A model generated the notes under the pieces. The model saw only the letters and a list, made by a program, of their open reading frames with translations, searched no databases and had not been told where the DNA came from. A stretch of 64,000 nt of DNA from contig NC_058137.1 of NCBI RefSeq assembly GCF_011075055.1, positions 21,933,463-21,997,462 of the forward strand. Direction: 5' to 3'. The DNA comes from Mangifera indica (Eukaryota; Streptophyta; Magnoliopsida; Sapindales; Anacardiaceae). The position numbers were made by a program, and so were the translations under genes. Positions 52,501 through 64,000 of the stretch are shown here, piece by piece. The stretch's first letter is position 1. Every line of letters begins with the position of its first letter.

Positions 52501-54714
52501 GCTCTGATCATTAACTATTGTATGGTAATTTCAGGTCAAAGATCCTGATTCAGATGATAAAACTGTGTACGATCAATGGGCAACTGCAAACAGTGTTGTC
52601 AATGTAGGGGCCTTAATATTTGTCATTGTAATCTACATTTACATTTCTATTTTAATATGACATCCTACTGATTTACTACTATAAGAGAAACAAGGGACTT
52701 GGCCAAACAAGAATAATCTCTCTTGTTATCTTTTTTCTTCCCCCTAGGGCTTTAGCAGAACCTACCAATGTCTCATGCAGTCAAACTTTTGTCCTTTGTG
52801 GTAATCTTCTTGGAGGCGTGAAACTTTTCCAATATACGTTGTTGGGTTGTCTTGTCTGGTTTGCAGATCCAAAGACTGAGTGGAGTGGATTCAGATTTTG
52901 TTCCTTTCGTGCAGCATGCCGGGATTCCTTCTGTTGATGTATACTATGGAAGAGGTATTCCTCTCATACCCTACGGAAATTATTGGCAATTTTTTTTCAG
53001 TTTCAAGTTGGGAGTTGAGCAGATATTGCATTTAAGTTTTGCTTAACTTTGCATGTGTGACAAAAATCGAAGTGTTCAATCTTCTACCTCATGACATCAA
53101 TTTGAAGAATATTCAGATAGTGTATTTCATTTATAATATTAAATGAATTGGCAGTAATTTCATCTTCTACTTTTATGAACCCTTGAGCTGGCTGTGATTT
53201 GAGAAATGTTGTTATCATATTAATTGTGAGTATATGAATATAATATTTAATTTGAGTAGCAAAATCTAGTTTTGAAGCTAAAGAGCTGGTAATCTAAGGA
53301 TTTTCACTGGCAAACAGATTTTCCGGTCTATCATACTGCTTTTGACTCCTACACTTGGATGGTCAACCATGCAGACCCACTTTTTCAGCGGCATGTGGCT
53401 GGTTAGATTTCTCATTCCTTTTGACCCCCAGGCAATATATATTTATATATACTTTTGACGTATACATAAAGTAAGGAATCATTCATTTTATCATCATTTG
53501 GTTAGCATAATCTTACTCTTTTTTCTTAATTGTTGTTTTAGTTGCTGGAGTATTGGGACTTCTAGCCCTTCGCCTGGCTGATGACTCGATTTTGCCTTTC
53601 AATTACACCTCTTATGCCAGTCAATTACAGGTATGCTAGGGTTTTTCAAGTCTTCCTTTTTTGTCTACTCCCTGTGAATTATATTAACAATTAATTGACA
53701 TCAAAGTCCAAGCATTGTTGAGCTGAGTTAAAGATTATATAAAACAATCTGAGTTCGGACTCAGATAATTGAAACTTGCTGATCGAGGAATGTCCTAGTT
53801 TTCTTTAATTTTCCTATAGCCATGTGGCCATCTGGAAAGCATTGATCTTTCTCTCATGATCCCTGGCAATGTAGATGAAAATTTTGAGCTCAGTAAAAAA
53901 TGTTATCCTATTCAAGCAAGAGGGCTTATTAATGAGCTCTCATAAAAAGAAAGAAAAACATCATGATAACATAAAGAAAAGGCCAATGAATTTCAAATGA
54001 ATATAGTGCAGTTCAAAAGTTGTTTAAATGTGTAATTTCTCTTGTGAACTTTGTTCCTTCTCGGTAGGTGCATAAAGATATCTTGAGTAACTTGTTGGAT
54101 GGGATGGCATCTTTAGATCCTTTAACCAAGGCAATTCAAGAACTTGCTGCTGCTGCTAAAGAAGCTGAAGTAGAAGCAAAGGTGAAATTCATGGAAAGAA
54201 ATTTGTCGAAACTTCATAGAGTGTATATTTAGATCCTTTATCAAACCGTCACTAATACATTTTGCTATTACTTATGTTGATTTTGAAACATTCATTGTGT
54301 TTGAGTACAGAAATTGATAGAGCAGGAAGCCATAGATCATCTTGCTGTTTTGAATATTCGATCTCTGAATGATCGGCTGATGCTTGCTGAAAGAGGCTTC
54401 CTAGATGCGGATGGGCTTCAAGGAAGGAAATGGTTCAAACATCTTGTAAGATTCCTCCTCCTTAATTCAGCAACACTGCTTACAAACCATGCTTTTGTGT
54501 AAAATGTTGACAATGGCACTACTCATTGTAGATTTACGGATCTCCAAGCAACTATGAAAGTAAACTGGGTTTCTTTCCTGGAATAGCAGACGCAATATCT
54601 CAATCGAGAAGAATGAGTGAGAGGGATGGGCGGGCATTGATTCAGCATGAGGTGTGGAGGGTTGCCAGGGCCATTCAAAGGGCTGCCAGTGCTCTCAGAG
54701 GGGAGCTCACATGA
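49513..54714 (+). CDS. LAMP1: Glutamate carboxypeptidase II-like M28 peptidase, LAMP1/AMP1 family
   Basis: Ten exons: 49513-50478, 51281-51523, 52280-52432, 52535-52603, 52867-52954, 53318-53401, 53542-53630, 54068-54181, 54311-54445, 54532-54714; 707 residues, normal for the family. One membrane span near the N-terminus (about 21-40) makes a type II membrane protein; a protease-associated domain follows (about 135-270), then the M28 peptidase (about 330-560) and a C-terminal dimerisation domain. The metal ligands are all present: His352 (GNHRDAW), Asp362 (AVDPNSG), Glu399/Glu400 (WDAEEFG), Asp428 (LNVDC) and His512 (PVYHTAFD). AMP1 and LAMP1 act at the ER in meristem size control and miRNA-mediated translational repression; the peptidase substrate is unknown. 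The sequence resembles LAMP1 (At5g19740) more than AMP1, from memory. All introns are GT-AG and keep frame. Confidence 0.93.
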
Positions 54715-54913
54715 AGCTTGACAGAATAACTTGAGGGACTTTTGTTGTACATAAAGAGCATGCCAATTTTCTCCTCTTCCCTGTGTTATGTAATGCATAA
54801 AACTTGTAAATTACAATCAAATATGCAAAAGTCACTTGCGTAGTGCTCACTATCGTTTTCCATATTTTTAAATTGTATCTTTTATCTCATACTAGCTAAT
54901 ATTTTTCCATTAC

Positions 54914-55080
54914 AATAAAATTATATATACTCATTTTGAATATACAAATATATACATATTTATATGTGTCATCGTATAATTAAATAATTTTGAATTAGAA
55001 ATAAAATTATACTCAATCATATGATGACATGCTCAAGTATATACATATTTGTATACTCAAAACTGATATACATAGTATTG
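54914..55080. mobile_element. Palindromic MITE copy
   Basis: Self-complementary over about 165 bp: TATACAAATATATACATATT on the left pairs with ATATACATATTTGTATACTC on the right. The core TTAAATAATTTTGAATTAGA matches other copies. Confidence 0.65.
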
Positions 55081-55114
55081 TTCTTTCCATTATCATTTCT
55101 ATTATTATTTCGAA

Positions 55115-55288
55115 TTGTATTATGTGCACAAATAATATTCATAATTTTGTCTTTATATACAAATAATGACATATTATTATATGATTGAATGTTATTTTAT
55201 TTTTAATTTTAAACTATCTAATTATATGGTGATATATCAATATTTGTGTATAAAGTTATATATATTATTTGTGTACATAGTTTTGTTA
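55115..55288. mobile_element. Palindromic MITE copy, adjacent and inverted in core orientation
   Basis: Ends GTATTATGTGCACAAATA and TTTGTGTACATAGTTTT; core ATTATATGATTGAATGTTAT. It lies 34 bp from the previous copy. Confidence 0.6.
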
Positions 55289-57318
55289 CAAGAGGTACAT
55301 ATGTTAAAAAAGGGGGTATTTCTGTGAATACAAAAAGTAATTTACAGTAATACTAATGGAAGATACTAAAGAGGCGTTTGGTTTCAGAAATAAAAAGATT
55401 ATTATGATAATTTATCTTTTTTTTTTATATTATTTTGTTTGGTTAGTAAGTAATAAAAATTTTTAATAATTTTTTAATACTAATAGTAGTGTGACAGATA
55501 ATATAAGAGATAATCTGAATATCTTATTCACCTTATATATTAAAAAATTATCGAAGTAATCTTAATTTTATTATAATTATATTTTTACTTATTAATTTAA
55601 AAAAAACATCATTTTTAATTAATATAATTAGTAAAGGTATTTAAATAAAATAATAATATATTAATATTATTTTATTATCTCTAACCAAACACAATAATTA
55701 TTTATATTTATTAAATTTTATCAATAAATTATAATAATTTATTCCTAATAATCTCTTAAATAATCAACCTATAAAGAAAGGAGAAAATAATAGGATGCTA
55801 TTATCTCCAACAAAATGAAATTGCTTTTTTTTTTGGGGTAAACAAAATTGCATCTTCGGACTTAGGTCACAAAACAATTGTCAACCCTTCAATTTAGGGG
55901 TGTGTACGGATTGTTTTGATATAATTTAAAATTTTTTTCAAATTAAATTAAAAAAATAATTAGAAAAAAATTCAAATTAAATCAAATAATTTTTTATTTC
56001 AAATCAAATTAAAAAAATATAGTTTGAATTACAATTTAAATCTATAAAAAATCAATTACTTTCAAATATTTTTTACTAAATAAATAATATTAAATTATAT
56101 TTATATAAGATATGAAATAAATATATAAAATAAACAAAAAATATATAAAAATAAATATAAAAAATAAAGTGATATAAACCCGTAATTTATAGTTTTTTGA
56201 AACTATTGAAACACATTTTAAAATTTAAAATATTTAAAAAAAAACACTCTAAAACTTGTTTAATTTTCCAAACACCCTTAGAAAAAAATCATAAACACCT
56301 TTTAAAAAATTTTAAAAAATTACAAAAAATCCCAAACATACCATTATATGTCATTAACACCCCAATCTTTTCTTGAAAAAACTTTTTTTTTTTTTCAAAT
56401 TAAAAAAAAAATGAGCACTACCATTTCATCAAACATTGGGTAGAAAATATTATTTCACCTATATATATAGTTTGATTTAAAAAGCACTTAAACCATAACT
56501 CAAACAGTAAACTATTTTTTCCAAATTTTTCATCCCAATCATACTATTTATAAATCAAATCAAACCGTAATTTTTAAATAATTCAATCTAATTTTACAAT
56601 TTGAATAAAATTATTCACGCCCTTACTCCGATTCCGCTGAATATTGCTTCAACATCAAGTTATTATTTTATACAAAGAAAATAATAATAATAATTTCACC
56701 CTCAGTAAAGCCTGAAGATTCTACTTAACGATTTATTTTTATAGGCTCCGATAGATCATTAAGTCTTCTATGTTGCAAAATGGATCTCTTAGAAACGATA
56801 AAATTCAGTAATAATAATTATTATTATTATATGAAATAATTTTTAATTGATTTATTTCTAAAATCCGAACCTCAAAAAGTGCCAAAAAATCGTTTTATTT
56901 ATGTTGGCACAACAATTTTTTAAAACAAAAAAAAAAAAATCCAAAAAAGTCTGCCTTAAAATTAGGCACTAAAATTCTTTTACATAATCCTACAACCGGT
57001 ACACATCCCCATCAAAATCTTTTTATGTACTGCTAAATTACACTGGAGCTGTATACGGAAAGCAAAGCCACTTACCTCTCCTCTCCTCCCTGGGCGGGTC
57101 AAACAATGACAAAATATTACTCCTGACCTCACATAAGTCTCTCTCCAGCTGCCTGCGCATTAAACAAATAAATGTAGCCTACAAGCAGATATTGGAACTC
57201 CAGAAATACCCTTGATGTAAGCCTCCTTCCCCGGTTTGATAATGCCATTTACGGCATTGTAGGCTTCTCATTCCTATCTATGGTGCCTAATGTGCTGGTG
57301 GATCATTGACTCTTCACT

Positions 57319-60300
57319 CTAGTTGTATATTTTGACCGGCTTCTCATAATTGTGACGGTTCTGCAATTCACCATGTGAATTATGAACATTCCAATTGTTT
57401 TCTATCCTAGTCCGTAATGTGACTTTAACTTATGAGAAAGTAATGCACCATGAGCAATTAACAATTTCTAGGACATAAAAAGATTGCAACAAAATGTGTT
57501 ACCTGATTTAATGAATAAGCTCTCTTAGGGGCATTGTCAGAATGCTCCAAACCCAGGTATTGTTCCCAGGCACCATAAACATCTCTTCTCTGAAGAAATA
57601 ATGCAAAACATAGTTTCAGCAAGCAGAAAATATAAGAATCGAATATTCAAGAATAAAATGAGTCACATCAGAAGAAAACATACCTGGAAACGGTTAAACA
57701 CGATATCAGAGTCTTGAAGATACTCTGGACGACCCAAAGACAAGAAAGCAAACTTCCACTAACCAGCAAAAGTAGAATAAAAACCAAGTTCAATATTGAA
57801 CGCAATCAAATATGTATAGTAACATGAAGTTAAAAATATCGTTGAACTTCCAACATATACCTTAGCGAACTCCTCATCGGGAACCTGTAACTTCCTTTGT
57901 ATGCGCACTTTAACATCAGCAAGAGATTCAGCCTCATGGATGACCAAGAAGAAGGGTTCTCCAAAATTTTGTACTTGCTAAAAGAGGAAAATTTTAAAAA
58001 AGCATTATGAATATTTTCTGTTAGTGACTCAAAAACAAAAAGTTTACATAGCAGTTATACACATTTCAATACCGTCTGATTTTGGGCAGACTCCTTGGTG
58101 AAGTGGTAAACATGAATCAAGCGATCCTGAGGACCAAGGTTCTTCTCTTCATCTGGGATCTGAGTCAAAAAAAAAAAAAAAAAAAAGGTTAGCAAACAGA
58201 GTACAACTATGTAGCAATATGTATATTTTTCTTTTTAATGTAATATTATAAAAATCATGAAAAACATATTAATGGAAAAAGGGAGCTTTACAAAAGTGAA
58301 CAAGCAGTTGACAGAAGAATTAACCACAAATATATCACATTACATTAATTCAACAACAAACAAGTTGACATGCCAAGATGACATATACTCTTTAAATTTC
58401 TAAGTAATTAATGGCGCAACACAAGTAATGCAACAAAAACAAAATTTTCCGTTTATTTTCCAAATCACAAAAATCATATAACAAGAATAGAACTCAAAAA
58501 TATGTGTGCAGCAAAGTGAGAGGAGGTCCACATTTGAACCTGAAATGTGTCCTATGTCCTAAGCTCAAAGAAGAAAAGAAAGAGTTTTAAAAATTTTACA
58601 ATGTTCAACTGCTGAAAAGAAGATGCTAACCAAAAACAAAACAAAACAAAGAGAAATGAACAAAAAGGTAAAACATAGAAAAGACTTGCCTCCTCTGCAC
58701 GTAGAGTCCAGTACTGGTCATTTATATTCTCTATTTTTTCATTAGGTGGAAAGATCTGCATGAATTATGAATCAGATATGATATAATTATCCAATGGAAA
58801 CTTCCAAACTCAACAAACATTCCAATTCCATATTGCAAATGCTCACGAAGTACAAAGAATGCCATTTAAACTTAGGTACAATTGCTCAAATGTTCACTGT
58901 GATCAAATTAAAAAAAACGTAATTACCTTGTAGATCTTGTGATAGAATACTTCCAGCAATCTAAGTTCTGCATCTGGATGAGACAACTCAACCTGTTTAA
59001 CAGTACGCAATATGTAATTTGTAGGCAACAACATAAAATACATTGTATATCAAACAGAGAGTAGAATAAGCAAGTATCACGTTGGCATTGTATCCATATT
59101 CTATTCCCAGGTAAGACAAAGCTTACCTTTGCTTTAAGTTCATTAATCACATCACCTACAGTGCTCTGTTTAGGCAATCTGATATTGTGAATCACAACCT
59201 GACAACAAATAATTTAAACAAGATTAGGTAAGAAAACCAGAGGACTGAAATGGTCCATAATAAAAGACAAAAGGAAAAATAGAAAAAATAATTACAGATT
59301 TTGCACATACTTCATCCTTCATAGCATGGTGGAATGCAACTTTCAAATTTTTTAAACCTTGCAATTCTGGCAGAGGAATATCCAAAACTTCATAATACAA
59401 AATGTCTGAGATCTGTAAACAGAAAAAAAAAAAAAAAACTGAAGATATCTAAAAGTTTTACTATGAGCAGAGTAAGCATATCAACAGCTAGATGAGACAG
59501 CTACCTGATTGTAGTGCACTAACATATCTGACAAATGATCTACTCCTTGATACTTAATGGCTTGAGGCTTAGGTTGCTGAGAGTAGCAATTGTGAGGAGT
59601 GAGCCTGATTTTAGAAGGATCATCCAAACCAATTTTGCGAGCCACTCTTCCCACAACCTCATCATAACTATGTAGCTTAGACCTGAAGTAGTTTGGGGGA
59701 AATACCCAGCAAAAACAATGATGATAACAACAAAAGATTCTTCAATTGAGATGAAATATGATTTACAAATGAAAGTACTTACAACTCTAGACAAAAATCA
59801 TCCTCTTTCGGCCTATCTAGTGATCGAAAACGAACAATCTATAAAGCATCAAATCAAAAGGAATTAAGTTGAATTAAACAAATCAAATAAAACATTACAC
59901 AACTAATATCTAAGAAAAATTGGCTATGTCATTCTGTAAAGGTATCACCCTTAAATGTTTTCCTCAATTAAGTTTGACTTTGCATCTAAACACTTTATTT
60001 TCTATCTTATTTCTTCTCTAACTATCTAAAATTCTCTATATTCTAGCTAATTTTCTCTATAATCTTTTTTTTTCTATCTATCTTGTTCTTTTTTTACGTA
60101 CACAAAATGTGGACACTGTAGAATAATGTTAGAATAGATGCCAACTTTGCCATAAATCTATTGTATTATTTATTATATAGACTACAACAAACAAACAATT
60201 AAAAACGCAAATATTTATAATTGAATTACAAGTTTCAACATATTTACCACCTGCCGATTATGCACATATTCCAAAAACGAAGGCACATCTGGGTATCGGC

Positions 60301-63300
60301 ATTCTCCTTCACTTTTAAGGGCAGGAGATTTTTGGAAGCAAATGATATCCCCATCTTCAATCTGCAATCAACAAACGTGTCACTGTATCAAATTCCATCT
60401 GACAACAAATCTAGGACAAAATAAAACAGTACATACCTGACTTAACCGGAAAGACGCCATCTTATCAAGGTGTTCACACATAACACAAGGATCAAATTTA
60501 ATTTCCTGAAGAGCGCATAACAGAGGATATATGATTAATACTATTTCAGGGTTTATATGATTAATACAATCTCATCGAGTACAAAAATATACTAACGAAA
60601 AAAAAAAAATAAAACAGGTTAATTGAATACAAACCTCATACAGTTCTATTTCTTCATCTGGATTAAAGCCAGCCATTTTATTCAGCTTCCCTAAAATTTC
60701 CATTAGCTTACTAGAACTCTTGACATAGAGCCTACCAACATATCTAGAAATATGGAAAAAATCACAAAATTAGAAATCATGAAATAAGACCATAGGTATA
60801 GGATTAGAATAAAATGACCGAAACTACTACATACCGGAGTTCCTCTTTCTCAGAATCATAAAGCTTGAAGAAAAGCAGAATGTCTTCTTTAGATTTGTCA
60901 GGTGGAGGAATAGGTCGTAAATCCTGCAACAAAAACAGTAAAGGCTTATATTAAAAATTGAATTTTCTGCTTTGACATTATTGCAAGAACAATTATTGAT
61001 TTATTAAGGTATTGCTAAGGCCAAGTTACCAGCCCAAACTCTACTTCCAAGAACAACTTCAATTCTGCATTGTACATTTTATTTGACACCTCTCTTAACT
61101 GTCCAACCTACAAGAAGCAAGTGGCAACAATTAGCTAACACAAATAAATAGAGCACTAATTAGCATGCATAATTAGCAACACCCCTCTAAGTAAAAACAG
61201 GGGTAATGTCCTCCTCTAAGAAAATTTGTTAAATAATACTACAAGCTGTTCCAAACTTCCCAGCAACACAGTATATATTTGTATCAGGTCTTTTAACAAA
61301 ATTTCATGGCCAGTGAAAAAAAAAAAGGGAATTATACAGCAGAATAGTTGTCATGATCCCCCTGAGTCTTAACTTTATTGTTACAAGAGAAAATTTATTC
61401 AAATGGAAAACAGATAATCATTCAACACAACTATAAAAAATAACTAAATAACATCTAAGAAGCTGCAGAAATACAAACTACTTACAGTTTGTGATTCCTC
61501 TTGGGCTAGCAAAGGTCGATTGGGACGATATGTATGGTTCTGCCGCTTCGCCCAAATCCAAAAACGCTGAAATTGTACAGGTATTCCGAATTCTTTGGCA
61601 ACTTCCTCCTGTGAACCAAGTCAAACTTAGATGAGTAAAGATTGTAGGGTATAAAATGAGATTCTGGCTATGAACTAAACTGCTGCACAATTAGTCATGC
61701 TGAATCTGTTAAAGTAATGACGTTGTTACCCAACCACAGTCCATAAATATCAACTTTTTCAAGTCACTAGAAAATATGCAAATAAACACTACCTTAAAAG
61801 CAATAAATAGCTTCTGCTTCTGGATACGAAAACTACGAACTTTAACATGATCCACAAGGTCAAAATAAATATCCCTTCCAATCTGCTCTGCAAGGTCCTC
61901 ATCCCGTGCAACCTATATCACCAATGAATGGCTTGCGCTATTACTTTAACTTGCACACTCCATGCCAGTACTAACTAGACAATAAACCAAAAAAGGAAAG
62001 AAAAGAATAACCTTGATGATAGTGTAAAGGTGGGCCTCTGCTTTATATCTTTTCTTGTCCTCCTTTTCTTCCTGCTCTTTCTTTAACCTTATCTGGATTA
62101 AGATGTCGAATGTGTCAGGAAACTTTCCGAAAAAGCACAAATTTAGAATACATATAAATTAGTAGTCCACACCCACTAAAAAGAATTACCCTCAAGTGTT
62201 CCGCAATGTCTTTTTCATCAACATCACATATTATTTTATCCTTATCACTTTCACGTATATACACAAGCATATATGCATTTGAGTATTTTGTGAACTTAAA
62301 AGGAGTATTATTGAAGCCAGGATTGGTCTGCGGCAACTGCAAATACAACAGCCCAACACAACAAGGTCATTCATAATCAAGTCAAATATCAGAGAGTAGA
62401 CATAGCAAAGGAAAAATCTAAGAAATCTTTAGTTACCTCTTCCTCACCACCATACTGCTCTTCCAAAGCTCTCTTCATATCTTCTTTAGTGACTCGTTCA
62501 TCATCAAATTTGTACCTAAGAAACCAATAAAGTTATTTAAGCACATCAAAAAGATCCTGATTCACCAACGTTTTGTTTTTTAATAATATTAGAAGTGATA
62601 TGAAGAATCTGCGCTTAGAAATTACCAACAGTCCAACTGGCCACATATAGAGCAATCTTTGGTGATTATGAATAAGTAGTTAAACTAAAGCAACTTGATT
62701 TTAGAACTTCTATGATTATCTTTAAAAAACAAATAAAAGAAAATGATGGCAGATGGCTAGAGTGGAATACTTCCTAAAATTATTCCCAGTCAATTCAAAA
62801 AATGCTAATTTAAAGAGTCAAAAGTAAAGATTATGTACTTGCACCATTCTATGCAATTGCAGAAGTAGAGTGAGAAAAAGTGAGGGACATGATAAAAAAT
62901 TAGTTTAGAACCTACAGACAAGTTTGATGCATACCATTGATCAGATAGGGTTGGCCTGATAAAAGCATAATAATGTCCACCATGAACACCTCCACTATGA
63001 ACCAAGACACTGTAAGAGAACAAAATTACAAGAATTCATCAAATTAAGCATTATTCCATACATCTTAAATGAGGACAATTAAACATGAGAACCCTCTTCT
63101 TCTAGTTCTGCTTAGTGCTTAAGGGGATAGATAGATATATGCTTCAAGTGACTAGCACCTATGGAGGGTATAAAGATTGCGAACGCTCCTATCTGCTTCA
63201 GGCGATAGATACTTTCCATTCTCTCTATCAAGATCAAGTTGAAGAGGAAACTCATAGCGGTCATTTATCTACCCAAACAACAACAACAACAATTAGTATT

Positions 63301-63956
63301 AGAAGTAGTTTTCCTTGACTTAAACAAGTTTGTTCATATGAACTCAATAGTATGATGAATTTAGAGATGAACGTCAGCCTAAAATGAGCAATAAATACAT
63401 CAATGTGCAAAAAGGACATAAATCAATGCATGCACAAAATAGGAGACAAATTAATATTGACAAAAGGAGAATTGTAGAACAAATAACCTTCTCGCAACTA
63501 GAGCATCTTATAAAGATGAATGTCATAACTATGAACCCCCATCCAAGAAGAAATGGAATAATCAAGAAAAATATATGTAAGTTCCTATTCATGACTATGT
63601 AAGACTGCTTTGTCACTCTCATTAGAAATAAAAGCACTGGCTAGCAGTCCTTTTAGTGCAGATTCATCACATAGATCAGAAAGTAAGAAAAATTTGTATG
63701 CATAGAAGCTTTTTGTGACCTCTTGTCAATCAGCATAAATGTTTCATATTTAAGATATGCAGTTTACGCATGTGAAGTGCAAACACAGAGGATTTGGCTT
63801 AACATGCAACCTGATGATCCAAATCATTCAGCAAATAAACCAATTTTTAAAACGAACCTTCACCATAGCGTCCCGCATAAAATCATATTCAAACCGCTTC
63901 AGTTGAAGTTGAAGGACTGGAGGGAAGTCAATAAACAATACACCCTTCTTAGCATC
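57319..63956 (-). CDS. UBP12/UBP13: Ubiquitin-specific protease UBP12/UBP13 (USP7 family), 3' part
   Basis: Twenty-four exons read leftward: 63858-63956, 63159-63268, 62935-63009, 62437-62515, 62190-62336, 62012-62092, 61793-61912, 61486-61608, 61030-61107, 60835-60923, 60635-60743, 60437-60505, 60251-60361, 59783-59838, 59505-59682, 59311-59412, 59127-59198, 58927-58992, 58690-58755, 58073-58159, 57861-57977, 57684-57758, 57503-57589, 57319-57360. They give 745 residues with the frame kept throughout; the full protein is about 1116, so the MATH domain and catalytic Cys lie past the right edge. Seen: the second half of the USP domain with the His box (GGVHGGHYYAFIRP, exon 62935-63009), then the USP7-type ubiquitin-like domains, ending NYEKPVKIYN. 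The enzyme removes ubiquitin from targets in clock, jasmonate and peptide-hormone pathways (known for Arabidopsis). The intron 58160-58689 uses a GC donor (AG|GCAAGT). Confidence 0.95.
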
Positions 63957-64000
63957 CTGAAATAAACAAAATTTCAACCACATGCATTTTGAACCAGCTT

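Larger units (their letters stand above)
54715..57318. other. Convergent intergenic region between the LAMP1-type and UBP genes
   Basis: Holds two MITEs (54914-55288). 55373-55690 begins GAGGCGTTTGGTTTC and ends near ACCAAACACAATAATT, a pattern common in plant MITEs, boundaries unclear. 55896-56625 begins GGGGTGTGTACGGATTG and ends ATTCACGCCCTT, possibly hAT-like but without a matching duplication. No gene. Confidence 0.45.

Noticed and set aside
55896..56625. hAT-like element (GGGGTGTGTACGG start, CACGCCC end)
   Set aside because: The terminal match is short and no 8-bp duplication could be found. Kept only as a note on the spacer.

Overview
The window is plant nuclear DNA, almost certainly from a eudicot. 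It is AT-rich, its genes are split by GT-AG introns, and every recognisable gene belongs to a plant family (PPR-DYW, VQ, CDPK, MYOB/GTD-binding, ANT1, LAMP1, UBP12/13). I cannot name the species from sequence alone. I see no tRNA, rRNA, CRISPR or prokaryotic signal.

Layout, left to right. 1-1330: a 597-bp unit in two tandem copies, each with a 30-nt hairpin. 1331-3790: AT-rich DNA with a palindromic MITE. 4610-7537 (+): myosin-binding protein of the MYOB7 type. 9395-11474 (+): F-box/JmjC protein of the JMJ22 type. 12042-13904 (+): intronless PPR-DYW protein. 14099-19237 (-): a 14-exon DONSON homologue, tail to tail with the PPR gene. 20446-24300: three-element stretch of MITE and long-TIR elements. 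24610-24969 (+): VQ-motif protein. 25430-30500: decayed copia-type element, MULE transposase remnant and MITE. 31125-34184 (+): calcium-dependent protein kinase, 7 exons. 36756-37499 (+): SAM-domain protein. 39128-39950: fold-back element. 40258-44756: a 4.5-kb giant fold-back element with a perfect 9-bp target duplication. 44962-48097 (+): ANT1-type amino-acid transporter with a 1-bp frameshift in exon 2. 49513-54714 (+): LAMP1/AMP1-type M28 peptidase, 10 exons. 54915-55288: two MITEs. 57319-63956 (-): the last 24 coding exons of a UBP12/UBP13-type deubiquitinase whose 5' end lies beyond the right edge.

The genes do not form a pathway. They are a conserved eudicot neighbourhood. From memory, the order MYOB7-JMJ22-PPR matches Arabidopsis At5g06560-06550-06540, and SAM-ANT1-UBP matches At3g11890-11900-11910, with UBP12 (At5g06600) on the first segment. 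The window therefore looks like an unfractionated version of two duplicated Arabidopsis segments, with lineage-specific insertions.

The most unusual object is the element at 40258-44756. It has arms of roughly 2 kb, nested near-perfect hairpins built on a GGTTGGCG/CGCCAACC core, no recognisable transposase, and it ends 206 bp before the start codon of the ANT1-type gene.
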